A stretch of 64,000 nt of DNA from CPC320 sp002336405 (lineage in GTDB: Bacteria; Pseudomonadota; Alphaproteobacteria; Rhodobacterales; Rhodobacteraceae). Positions within the stretch are counted from its first letter, which is position 1, and each line of letters begins with the position of its first letter. Position numbers and translations under genes: made by a program. Under the pieces are notes generated by a model. It was not told the origin of the DNA, searched no databases, and worked only from the letters and a program-made list of their open reading frames with translations. Positions 17,086 to 24,251 of this stretch are shown here, piece by piece. Where the stretch lies: the NCBI GenBank assembly GCA_949372595.1, contig CASIAN010000002.1:67009-131008 (forward strand). Direction: 5' to 3'.

Positions 17086-18447
17086 TTATTTGACCCCGGG
17101 CGTGCCGTCAAATTTCTTTTTAATGTCACTCCAGCAGTCGATATAGTCATCCTGCAGCGGCGCTTCGTTGGCGGCAAAACGGGTTAAATGCTGGGGAAAG
17201 CGCGTCTCGAACATGAACGACATGGTATTTTCCAGCTTTTGTGGGCCTAGTGTTGCGTTTGAGGCTGCCTCAAAGGCGGTGTTATCGGGTCCGTGCGGCA
17301 GCATCATATTGTGCAGGCTCATACCACCGGGGACAAAGCCTTTGGGTTTGGCGTCATACTGGCCGTAAATATTACCCATGAGTTCCGACATGATATTTTT
17401 GTGGTACCACGGGGGGCGAAACGTGTTCTCGGATACCAGCCATCGGTCGCGAAACAGCACAAAATCGATATTGGCGGTACCCTCAACCCCGGAGGGTGCG
17501 GTCAGCACGGTAAAAATCGACGGATCGGGATGGTCGAACAACACCGCCCCCACGGGACAATAGCTGCGCAGGTCATATTTGCACGGGGCATAATTACCGT
17601 GCCAGGCCACCACATCCAGCGGGCTGTGGTCGATTGCCGTTTGATGGAACTGACCGCACCATTTAACCGTCACAGTCGAGGCGGCGTCACGATCTTCGAA
17701 CGCCGCAACCGGGGTTTTGAAATCACGCCGGTTGGCCATACAGTTGGCGCCGATCGGGCCGCGCCCCGGCAGGGCGAATTTCTGCCCATAGTTTTCACAC
17801 ACAAAGCCCCGTGCTGGACCATCAAGCAGCTCGACTCGATACAGCAAACCCCGCGGAATAATCGCGATTTCCTGCGGTTCAAGATCAATGATACCCAATT
17901 CGGTGGCAAACCGCAGCCGACCGGCCTGTGGTACGATCAAAAGCTCGGAATCGGCGGAATAAAAATACGCATTCTGCATCGAGGCAGTGACCAGATAGAT
18001 ATGGCTGGCCATGCCGGTTTGGGTGTTGACATCACCGGCGGTGGTCATGGTGCGCATGCCGGTGAGCCAGGTCTCGTCCTGCGCTGAATGTGGCATGGGG
18101 TCCCAGCGGTATTGCCCAAGGCTGGTGACGTTTTCAGCGATATGCGGAGCGGTTTTCCAATAGGGCAGGTCCATGCGTTCGTAGCGGTGTGAATGTTTAA
18201 CTGAGGGACGAATTCGGTAACACCAACTGCGCTCGTTCTGTGCGGTGGGCGCGGTGAATGCGGTGCCAGACAGCTGCTCTCCATACAGGCCATAATTGCA
18301 TTTCTGTGGGCTGTTCATGCCCTGTGGTAACGCGTCGGGCAGCGCCTCGGTTTCAAAATCATTGCCAAATCCGGGCATATACGATTGAGCCTGCGTTGGC
18401 AGAATTGCCATATTGGGGCTGCGCTCGGGGTCGGATTGCAGTGTCAT
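17086..18447 (-). CDS. hmgA: Homogentisate 1,2-dioxygenase
   Basis: This 453-residue iron(II) ring-cleaving dioxygenase converts homogentisate to maleylacetoacetate. The iron site can be seen in PPWYHKNIMSELMGNIYG (His and Glu) and HNMMLPHGPD (second His); the N-terminal YMPGFGNDFETEALP segment is diagnostic. It is the first gene of the operon, preceded by AAGGAT. A divergent MarR regulator with a palindromic operator lies in the 72-base gap upstream. Confidence 0.96.
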   Translation of the reverse strand: MTLQSDPERSPNMAILPTQAQSYMPGFGNDFETEALPDALPQGMNSPQKCNYGLYGEQLSGTAFTAPTAQNERSWCYRIRPSVKHSHRYERMDLPYWKTAPHIAENVTSLGQYRWDPMPHSAQDETWLTGMRTMTTAGDVNTQTGMASHIYLVTASMQNAYFYSADSELLIVPQAGRLRFATELGIIDLEPQEIAIIPRGLLYRVELLDGPARGFVCENYGQKFALPGRGPIGANCMANRRDFKTPVAAFEDRDAASTVTVKWCGQFHQTAIDHSPLDVVAWHGNYAPCKYDLRSYCPVGAVLFDHPDPSIFTVLTAPSGVEGTANIDFVLFRDRWLVSENTFRPPWYHKNIMSELMGNIYGQYDAKPKGFVPGGMSLHNMMLPHGPDNTAFEAASNATLGPQKLENTMSFMFETRFPQHLTRFAANEAPLQDDYIDCWSDIKKKFDGTPGVK

Positions 18448-18480
18448 TGGCGTATCCTTGCTTTTATGAGGTCAGAATAA

Positions 18481-18498
18481 TAGTTGTTTTTGTAACTA
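18481..18498. promoter_or_regulatory. Likely MarR operator between hmgA and its regulator
   Basis: TAGTT (18481-18485) and AACTA (18494-18498) form an inverted repeat with an 8-base spacer, an 18-bp palindrome of the kind MarR dimers bind. It sits in the 72-base divergent gap, where one site could control both hmgA and the regulator. A second overlapping TTGTT/AACAA pair surrounds the same region. Confidence 0.55.
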
Positions 18499-18519
18499 AC
18501 AAGCCATAGTCAGAGCGGT

Positions 18520-18990
18520 ATGGAAAATTCTGACACTTTCGATTTGCAGCTATTTTTACCCTATTTACTCAATCAGGCGGCGGAAGAAAGCAGCCTGTCG
18601 TTTCAGCGGGTCTATAAAGATCGCTATGGCATGTTGCGTACAGAGTGGCGGGTGCTGTTTCATCTGGGTATTTTTGGTCAGATGACAGCGCGCGACATTG
18701 GGCTGCGGGCAAGATTGCATAAGACAAAAATCAGTCGCGCGGTCCAAAAGCTGGCGGACCGGCGGTTTATAACCCGCCACCGCAGCGATGCGGATCGCCG
18801 CCAAGAACTTTTAGAGCTAACGGCGGCGGGGCGAACAGCCTATCTTAATTTGCGCACCATCGCAGAGCGGTATCAAGCAGATCTGGGGACAGATTTTACC
18901 AAAGCTGAGTTGGCTCTTTTGCAAAACATGCTGCAGCGTCTGGCTGGAAAGACTGGAAAGGCTGGAAAGGCTGGCAATAAGCAGCGTTAA
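18520..18990 (+). CDS. MarR-family regulator of the homogentisate operon
   Basis: This 156-residue MarR-family winged-helix protein has a recognition region in MTARDIGLRARLHKTKISRAV and a wing DADRRQE. It is transcribed divergently from hmgA, so it most likely represses or senses the homogentisate operon (HmgR-like). The ATG lies 21 bases after the palindrome. The C-terminal tail is a short Gly-Lys-Thr/Ala repeat encoded by a 9-bp tandem repeat. The last 4 bases overlap the convergent mipZ gene. Confidence 0.85.
   Translation: MENSDTFDLQLFLPYLLNQAAEESSLSFQRVYKDRYGMLRTEWRVLFHLGIFGQMTARDIGLRARLHKTKISRAVQKLADRRFITRHRSDADRRQELLELTAAGRTAYLNLRTIAERYQADLGTDFTKAELALLQNMLQRLAGKTGKAGKAGNKQR
18943..18974 (+). 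repeat. 9-bp tandem repeat at the MarR gene 3' end
   Basis: Three copies of CTGGAAAG plus one linking base, followed by a partial fourth copy, encode a Gly-Lys-(Thr/Ala) tail. Such in-frame repeats can vary in number by slippage without breaking the frame. Confidence 0.7.
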
Positions 18991-19796
18991 AAATCGACGG
19001 ACACCTCTGGCAAGTTGAGCGCCTTAATCAGATCGCGTAATTCCTGACGCGCCGCAATGTTTGAGATATTCAGGTGTTTGACACCAATATCTTTCAAATC
19101 CAACAGGGTCAGCCCCCGCGGGAATAGTTCACGAAACACCACCCGCTCGTTAAAGCCAGGCGCCACTCGAAAGCCGATCCGTTTGGCCAGCTTGTGCAAG
19201 GCCTTTTCCATTTTTTGTTTGTTCAGCATCTGTTGCGATCCAACCCTATTGCGCAGCACAATCCAGTCGATCGGCTGTAGCCCGGCTTGGGCCCGCAATT
19301 GGCGCGCATTCCACACCATTTCGGCATAGACTGAGGGGCCGACGATATTCTCGCCCTCATTGTCGATATGGGCCAGCAGATCAAAGTCAACAAAGCTGTC
19401 GTTCATCGGGGTGATCAGCGTATCAGCGAGCGAATGGGCGACCTGACTAAGTCGGGTATGGGACCCCGGGCAGTCGATTAATATAAAATCACTGGCCGGT
19501 TCCAATTCGGCCACAGCGGCCGAGAGACGGTGATCATAGACATTTTCCCCAGGCTTGAGGCTGTCGGGGTCAATTTCTGGCAGGGCGACAAAATTGGGGC
19601 TGGGCAGGGTGATATTGTTTTGCGTGGAAAACTGTGTGCGGTTCTCGATATAGCGTCCAAGCGTTTTTTGCCGCAGGTCCAGATCGAGCGCGCCTACCCG
19701 ATGGCCCATACGCGCCAGTGCGGAGGCCACATGCATTGACACGGTGGATTTGCCCGCTCCGCCCTTTTCATTGCCTACGGCAATTATATGCGCCAT
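18987..19796 (-). CDS. mipZ: MipZ, division-plane positioning ATPase
   Basis: This 269-residue ParA/MinD-type ATPase has the deviant Walker A KGGAGKST (11-18) and the segments LDLDLRQKTLGRY and ILIDCPGSHTRLSQVAHSLAD. MipZ forms a gradient from the chromosome poles that blocks FtsZ rings and so places division at mid-cell in alphaproteobacteria that lack MinCD. The length is close to Caulobacter MipZ. It converges on the MarR gene with a 4-base overlap. Confidence 0.9.
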   Translation of the reverse strand: MAHIIAVGNEKGGAGKSTVSMHVASALARMGHRVGALDLDLRQKTLGRYIENRTQFSTQNNITLPSPNFVALPEIDPDSLKPGENVYDHRLSAAVAELEPASDFILIDCPGSHTRLSQVAHSLADTLITPMNDSFVDFDLLAHIDNEGENIVGPSVYAEMVWNARQLRAQAGLQPIDWIVLRNRVGSQQMLNKQKMEKALHKLAKRIGFRVAPGFNERVVFRELFPRGLTLLDLKDIGVKHLNISNIAARQELRDLIKALNLPEVSVDF

Positions 19797-19931
19797 GTGT
19801 TTCCCCTTGCTCTGCCGATAGAGCGATTGTTTTACTGTGCCAATGGTAAAGCTTGTAATAATAATTTGAAAGGGGGAAGCCGAGGATTAGAAATCGTAAA
19901 TTGGTCTTACCCGCTTTATGTGCCTAAATAA

Positions 19932-19962
19932 TAAAAAAACGCCACGCCCGAAGGCATGGCGT
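19932..19962 (-). terminator. Intrinsic terminator after rpmE
   Basis: On the minus strand a 10-bp stem (ACGCCATGCC with GGCGTGGCGT, one G-U pair) closed by a TTCG tetraloop is followed by seven T residues. It lies 27 bases after the rpmE stop and is one of the clearest terminators in the window. Confidence 0.92.
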
Positions 19963-19988
19963 ATGTCGGACAGATAAGCCTGTTCTGA

Positions 19989-20210
19989 TTAGAAGCCAAG
20001 GCCTTCGTATTTCTTTTTGAACTTGGATACGCGACCGCCAGTGTCGAGAAGACGCGAACTGCCACCGTTCCAGGCCGGATGTGCCGAGGGATCGATATCA
20101 AGCGTCAGTGTGTCGCCTTCTGCGCCCCAAGTCGACCGCATTTTCAAGATTGTGCCGTCGGTCATTTTAACGTCGATAAAGTGATAGTCGGGATGGATGT
20201 CTTTTTTCAT
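19989..20210 (-). CDS. rpmE: 50S ribosomal protein L31
   Basis: This 73-residue L31 begins MKKDIHPDYHFIDVKMTDG. It lacks the zinc-binding CxxC of C+ forms, so it is the C-minus type often seen in alphaproteobacteria. L31 bridges the two ribosomal subunits. It lies 11 bases after rplS, has a GGAGCGG ribosome site and ends the operon before a strong terminator. Confidence 0.95.
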   Translation of the reverse strand: MKKDIHPDYHFIDVKMTDGTILKMRSTWGAEGDTLTLDIDPSAHPAWNGGSSRLLDTGGRVSKFKKKYEGLGF

Positions 20211-20221
20211 CTGTCCGCTCC

Positions 20222-20605
20222 TTACGCCTGTGCGCCGGCTTTGGGTTTGTAATTGGTTACTTCGGTAATCCGTGCAGATTTACCCCGACGCGACCGCAGA
20301 TAATACAGTTTGGCCCGGCGCACACGGCCCCGGCGAACAACTGTGATACTATCGACATTGGTCGAATGCAGCGGGAACACACGTTCTACACCTTCGCCAA
20401 ACGAAATCTTGCGAACCGTGAACGATCCAGCAATGCCGTGGCCGTTTTTGCGGCTGATGCAGACGCCTTCATAGTTCTGGACCCGAGTACGGGTGCCTTC
20501 AGTCACTTTATAGCCGACGCGGATCGTGTCTCCGGCTTTGAAATCGGGAATATCATTCCCGAGGGCGGTGATTTGTTCCGCCTCTAGCTGTGCGATCAGG
20601 TTCAT
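20222..20605 (-). CDS. rplS: 50S ribosomal protein L19
   Basis: This 127-residue L19 has the typical FKAGDTIRVGYKV and RRGRVRRAKLYYLRSRRGKSARI segments. L19 sits at the 30S-50S interface near the factor-binding side. The AGGAGAG site is 5 bases before the start. It follows trmD by 50 bases, the usual trmD-rplS order. Confidence 0.97.
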   Translation of the reverse strand: MNLIAQLEAEQITALGNDIPDFKAGDTIRVGYKVTEGTRTRVQNYEGVCISRKNGHGIAGSFTVRKISFGEGVERVFPLHSTNVDSITVVRRGRVRRAKLYYLRSRRGKSARITEVTNYKPKAGAQA

Positions 20606-20655
20606 CGCGCTCTCCTATATTGCTTGCGGTTTTTCCCACAAAGTTTAATGCCGCC

Positions 20656-21486
20656 TCAGAGCTCTTGGTCTTCATCCGGGTCCCTATCGTGCACCGCACA
20701 ATAAGCCCGCCAGAGATCAGGTCGTCTTTCCTTGGTTAGTCTTTCGGACTGCGCCTGACGCCAGTCGGTGATTTTGCCGTGGTGGCCTGACAGAAGAATG
20801 TCTGGCACTGCACGGCCCCTCCAAACAGCAGGACGCGTATACTGGGGATGCTCAAGCAGGCCTTCAGAAAAGGATTCCTCCTCTGTCGATACCTGATTCC
20901 CCAGAACGCGGGGTATAAGCCGGACCGTGGCATCAATCAAGGCCTGTGCGGCAATCTCTCCTCCGGTCAGGATGAAATCGCCCAAAGACACCTCTTGAAT
21001 GTTGTATTCTTCAATCAGACGCTCATCAACGCCTTCAAAACGGCCGCACAGCAGGGTGATCCCTGGTCCGCGCGCCCATTGCTGGGCCATCGCCTGATCA
21101 AAGGATTTGCCGCGCGGCGATAGATAAATCAACGGATAGCGGCCGACGGCCCCGGTGCGGGTTTTGTCAATGGCGCGCCCCAGCACATCGGCGCGCATCA
21201 CCATACCGGCTCCGCCCCCCGAGGGCGTGTCATCCACATTGCGATGCTTGCCTTCCCCAAACAGCCGCAGATCGACTGTTTCCAAGGCCCAAAGACCGTT
21301 TTGCAGCGCTTTGCCGCTGAGGCTTTCGCCAAGGACACCGGGAAAGGCGGTGGGAAATAATGTCATGACCTGCGCAGTCCAGGCATCTTTCAGGCTGGGC
21401 GTGGGTGTGATCAGCGCGCGCGGCTGTGCCGAGGCCGAGATTGACAGCCGTCCGTGGGATTTTGAGGCTTTGCCTTTGGTCATCAT
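20656..21486 (-). CDS. trmD: tRNA (guanine-N1-)-methyltransferase TrmD
   Basis: This 276-residue SPOUT-class enzyme makes m1G37 next to the anticodon, preventing frameshifts. The trefoil-knot SAM site is visible in LLCGRFEGVDERLIEEY and EVSLGDFILTGGEIAA. The N-terminus has a roughly 35-residue polar extension before the catalytic WTAQVMTLFP start, so the first codon (21486, or the next ATG) is less sure than the gene. It lies 64 bases after rimM. Confidence 0.94.
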   Translation of the reverse strand: MMTKGKASKSHGRLSISASAQPRALITPTPSLKDAWTAQVMTLFPTAFPGVLGESLSGKALQNGLWALETVDLRLFGEGKHRNVDDTPSGGGAGMVMRADVLGRAIDKTRTGAVGRYPLIYLSPRGKSFDQAMAQQWARGPGITLLCGRFEGVDERLIEEYNIQEVSLGDFILTGGEIAAQALIDATVRLIPRVLGNQVSTEEESFSEGLLEHPQYTRPAVWRGRAVPDILLSGHHGKITDWRQAQSERLTKERRPDLWRAYCAVHDRDPDEDQEL

Positions 21487-21550
21487 CGGGCTCTTTGTTT
21501 TTGTGGTCAGGGGCCGTCGGTTGCACCCGCTGGTGCGTCGATATCAGCAA

Positions 21551-22066
21551 TTATTTAGGGTCAGGAAAAGCGCCATCAGGAGGGTCTGTGATGACGCGCC
21601 TAGACGCCAGATCAACGGTTGGTACCACGGCGCGGGTAAACGGCAGTAAAACGGTTGCGCTGTGATCAAGGCATTGCACTTCAAGCAGATCGGTTGCGCC
21701 ATGATTTTGGACCGCCTTAATATGCCCCAGCTCCGTGCCACCGCTATCAAGCACTGCCATGCCGATCAAATCGCTATAGTAATATTCGTCGTCTGGAAGT
21801 TGCGGCAGGCGTGCGCGCGGCACAAACAGCTTTACGCCGCGCATCGCGTCGGCCTGTTCTTTCGTGGTGATCCCGGACAGCCGCACCGCCAACCCGTTTT
21901 TGATGGAACGCAGAATGCTTAGATCATAGTGATTGTCGCCATCCTCATCGCTGAGAGGGCCATAGTCGGCAATCGCATCAGCCTGTGCGGTAAAGCTTTT
22001 TACTCGCACTTCGCCCTGCACGCCAAACGCTCCGGCAATCACCGCCACACAGATTAAATCAGACAT
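21551..22066 (-). CDS. rimM: 16S rRNA processing protein RimM
   Basis: This 171-residue RimM has the N-terminal beta-barrel (ICVAVIAGAFGVQGEVRVKSF) and a C-terminal PRC-barrel (YYYSDLIGMAVLDSGG). RimM binds S19 and helps 30S head assembly. The start MSDLICV has an AGAGG site; the frame remains open upstream but there it overlaps a better small gene. It overlaps that 49-codon gene by 8 bases. Confidence 0.94.
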   Translation of the reverse strand: MSDLICVAVIAGAFGVQGEVRVKSFTAQADAIADYGPLSDEDGDNHYDLSILRSIKNGLAVRLSGITTKEQADAMRGVKLFVPRARLPQLPDDEYYYSDLIGMAVLDSGGTELGHIKAVQNHGATDLLEVQCLDHSATVLLPFTRAVVPTVDLASRRVITDPPDGAFPDPK

Positions 22067-22208
22067 CTTTTGCCTCTTTACAAACCCCGTCAACATAGGT
22101 GCCCTGCGCCTGCACGCAAGCCTCACCAACTTGCTTGCGCTCAAACAGTACTCCAGCGGCAAAGGCAACCGTTAGCAGCACAATCAGGCGAATTGGTCGA
22201 AACAACAT
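22059..22208 (-). CDS. Small membrane-anchored protein, 49 residues
   Basis: A 49-codon ORF fills the gap between bluB and rimM. The protein starts MLFRPIRLIVLLTVAFAAGV, a positively charged start and one hydrophobic helix (about 8-22). A short polar domain with two cysteines (residues 31 and 43) follows, as in a small periplasmic disulfide or ligand-binding loop. It starts 6 bases after the bluB stop and overlaps rimM by 8 bases, which supports translation. No function is known to me; similar short proteins may occur at this spot in related genomes. Confidence 0.65.
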   Translation of the reverse strand: MLFRPIRLIVLLTVAFAAGVLFERKQVGEACVQAQGTYVDGVCKEAKDV

Positions 22209-22214
22209 CCCACG

Positions 22215-22844
22215 TTACCTCGTCTCAATCGGCAGATGGCCGCGACGTGTGTCCCATCCCAATGTTTCCAGTTCTGGCGTGGTGTCACTGGTCTGTGGCC
22301 AGCCCACGCAAAGATAGGCCACAAGCCGCCAGTCGGCTGACACGGTCAGATCCTGAGCCAGTTGTGCTTCGTCTAAAATAGAAACCCACCCAACACCCAA
22401 ACCTCGCGCCCGGGCTGCCAGCCAGAACAAGTTGATCGCGCCCACGACGGAATAGCGGCGCATTTCCGGCATGGTTTTGGCGCCAAGCCCGCTGCCTTTG
22501 TCGGTGGCCTCGTCGCAATAAACTGCCAAATGCACGGGCGCGTCCTGCATGCCGGACAGTTTCAACCCCGTGTAAAGCGCGGCCTTTTCACCACTATAGC
22601 CCTGCAGGGCGTCTTGATTGGCGTTTTGAAAGTTGTTGTGCGCCGCCGTGCGCGCCGCAGCGCTGTCAACCCGGATCACCCGCCAAGGTTCTGACAGCCC
22701 GACCGACGGGGCCAGCAAGAATGTATCAAGACAGTCCTGCAACAGCGCCCTGTCAACCGGATCTGTGCGAAAGCGGCGCACATCGCGCCGCCACCGCATC
22801 AGATTGGCCAGATCGCTCTGGAAGGCTTTTGGAAAAAGGTCCAT
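22215..22844 (-). CDS. bluB: 5,6-dimethylbenzimidazole synthase BluB
   Basis: This 209-residue flavin-destroying nitroreductase-like enzyme breaks down FMNH2 with O2 to make 5,6-dimethylbenzimidazole, the lower ligand of vitamin B12. The N-terminal RRDVRRF segment, LAPSVGLSEPW, ARGLGVGWVSI and the final PELETLGW all match BluB rather than a generic nitroreductase. Its place between rpsP and rimM is unusual for a B12 gene; co-transcription with ribosome genes looks likely because gaps are small (6 and 17 bases). Confidence 0.88.
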   Translation of the reverse strand: MDLFPKAFQSDLANLMRWRRDVRRFRTDPVDRALLQDCLDTFLLAPSVGLSEPWRVIRVDSAAARTAAHNNFQNANQDALQGYSGEKAALYTGLKLSGMQDAPVHLAVYCDEATDKGSGLGAKTMPEMRRYSVVGAINLFWLAARARGLGVGWVSILDEAQLAQDLTVSADWRLVAYLCVGWPQTSDTTPELETLGWDTRRGHLPIETR

Positions 22845-22861
22845 GCCAAAGCCAGTCTCGG

Positions 22862-23257
22862 TTATTCCGCCGCGGCGGTCTCGTCTTTTGCTGCTGCTGG
22901 CGCATCGGCCTCATTGGCTTCTGCGACTTTAGCTGCCTTTTCTTCGGCACGGTTTACGGCTTTTTCACCGGGGGTCCCTTTTTTCGGGTTGTTGCGCGCT
23001 TTCTTTGGCACAACGCCTGCGGCTTCCAGCATACGGCTGATTCGGTCGGTCACTTGTGCGCCTTCGCCCAGCCAGTATTGGACGCGCTCAAGGTTCATTT
23101 TTACCCGGTCTTCGCTGTCTTTTGGCAGCAGCGGGTTATAGGTGCCCAGTTTTTCCACAAAGCGGCCATCGCGTGGCATGCGGCTGTCGGCCGCCACGAT
23201 GCGGTAAAAGGGGCGTTTTTTGCTGCCGCCACGGGCGAGACGAATTTTAATAGCCAT
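22862..23257 (-). CDS. rpsP: 30S ribosomal protein S16
   Basis: This 131-residue S16 begins MAIKIRLARGGSKKRPFYRIV. The core is about 80 residues; the rest is an Ala/Lys/Glu-rich tail common in alphaproteobacteria. The start has AGGAGAATACCAA upstream. S16 helps early 16S rRNA folding. It heads the rpsP-(bluB)-rimM-trmD-rplS run. Confidence 0.96.
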   Translation of the reverse strand: MAIKIRLARGGSKKRPFYRIVAADSRMPRDGRFVEKLGTYNPLLPKDSEDRVKMNLERVQYWLGEGAQVTDRISRMLEAAGVVPKKARNNPKKGTPGEKAVNRAEEKAAKVAEANEADAPAAAKDETAAAE

Positions 23258-23305
23258 TTGGTATTCTCCTTTGGATGGCACTAAGCGCGGTGGGGGATGC
23301 CCACC

Positions 23306-23602
23306 TCACGTTTGATGTTGTGTGTGATGATGGATGACTTCCTGAATGATGAAATTCAGAAATTTCTTGGCAAATTCCGGGTCGAGATCGGCCCGTTTTG
23401 CAAGATCTTCGAGCCGCGCAATCTGCGTGGCTTCACGGGCGGGGTCTGAGGGCGGCAGCGCGTGCTCTGCCTTCAGTTTTCCGACAGCTTGTGTGTGTTT
23501 GAACCGCTCGCCAAGCGTATAGACGAGGATCGCATCCAGCCGGTCAATGCTGTTGCGGTGGTCTTTCAAAAGTTCGGCGGCGCGGGTGACAGAATCAGTC
23601 AT
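23306..23602 (-). CDS. Chorismate mutase, AroQ class
   Basis: This 98-residue all-helical chorismate mutase domain catalyses chorismate to prephenate for Phe/Tyr synthesis. The helix-1 segment HRNSIDRLDAILVYTLGERF contains the active-site Arg and Asp, and KLKAEHALPPSDPAREA follows, as in AroQ enzymes. The start MTDSVT was chosen because its ATG overlaps the stop of the small ORF upstream and the homology begins there. It lies 48 bases before rpsP. Confidence 0.88.
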   Translation of the reverse strand: MTDSVTRAAELLKDHRNSIDRLDAILVYTLGERFKHTQAVGKLKAEHALPPSDPAREATQIARLEDLAKRADLDPEFAKKFLNFIIQEVIHHHTQHQT

Positions 23603-23712
23603 GTCTGGAACTCGTTTTTGGCTGGGGTGACAAGCAGATAAAGGGGCTTTTGGCAGGCGCACAAAAGGGGTTGGCCACGTAAAAAGTCTTGAACGGGCAG
23701 AGACAAAATCAT
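23599..23712 (-). CDS. Possible 37-residue ORF linking the GNAT and chorismate mutase genes
   Basis: The ATG at 23710-23712 overlaps the GNAT stop (ATGA), and the TGA at 23599-23601 overlaps the chorismate mutase ATG (ATGA). A GGAGG lies 7 bases before the start. The predicted peptide begins MILSLPVQDFLRGQ and resembles nothing I recognise. Exact overlap at both ends suggests it is translated, perhaps only to carry ribosomes to the next gene. It could also be chance. Confidence 0.3.
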   Translation of the reverse strand: MILSLPVQDFLRGQPLLCACQKPLYLLVTPAKNEFQT

Positions 23713-24251
23713 GACAGTGCCTCCGGTGCCGGATGACGATAGAGCATACCTTCGCCCATATTGGGGTTGGTATAGGTATGCTCGTAGGTGGCACCCATCC
23801 GCTCGGCCAGTTTGATTGATCTTGTATTTCCGATAATGATATTGCTGGTCAGCGTAGACATGCCCAGATCGTTATAGGCCCATTCACGCGCTCGGCTGGC
23901 CGCTTCAAAGGCAATGCCACGGCCTTCAAAACCGGCATAGACAACCCAGCCAACTTCGGGCTCTGGCCAGCCTTCGGGGTTCCAGATGCCGCTGATACCT
24001 GCGACATCGCCCGCACTGGTTTCAATGGTGAAATAGCCATAGCCGTGGATATGCCAATGCCCAATGCTGGCAGCAAACCAGCGCCACGCCTCATCCCGTT
24101 CTAAGGCGCCACCAAACCCCCAAGCGCGGGGTGCGTCGGCATAAAAGGCCGCCAAGGGTTCGAAATCGCGCATTTCGGGACCGCGCAAGATAAGATTATC
24201 TGTGGCCAGAATGGGGGCATTGGTCAGCGATGTGATCGGCTCTTTGGTCAT
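23709..24251 (-). CDS. GNAT-family acetyltransferase (RimJ/RimL-like)
   Basis: This 180-residue GNAT protein has a LILRGPEMRDFEPLAAFYAD start, the acetyl-CoA loop region WVVYAGFEGRGIAFEAASRAREW and the terminal SIKLAERMGATYEH. Acetyl-CoA-dependent N-acylation is expected; the RimJ/RimL-like group acts on ribosomal protein N-termini or small amines, but the substrate here is unknown. It overlaps ffh by 4 bases. Confidence 0.85.
   Translation of the reverse strand: MTKEPITSLTNAPILATDNLILRGPEMRDFEPLAAFYADAPRAWGFGGALERDEAWRWFAASIGHWHIHGYGYFTIETSAGDVAGISGIWNPEGWPEPEVGWVVYAGFEGRGIAFEAASRAREWAYNDLGMSTLTSNIIIGNTRSIKLAERMGATYEHTYTNPNMGEGMLYRHPAPEALS

Noticed and set aside
17293..18087. A 264-codon plus-strand frame opposite hmgA
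   Set aside because: hmgA is unmistakable on the other strand; the plus frame is a shadow.
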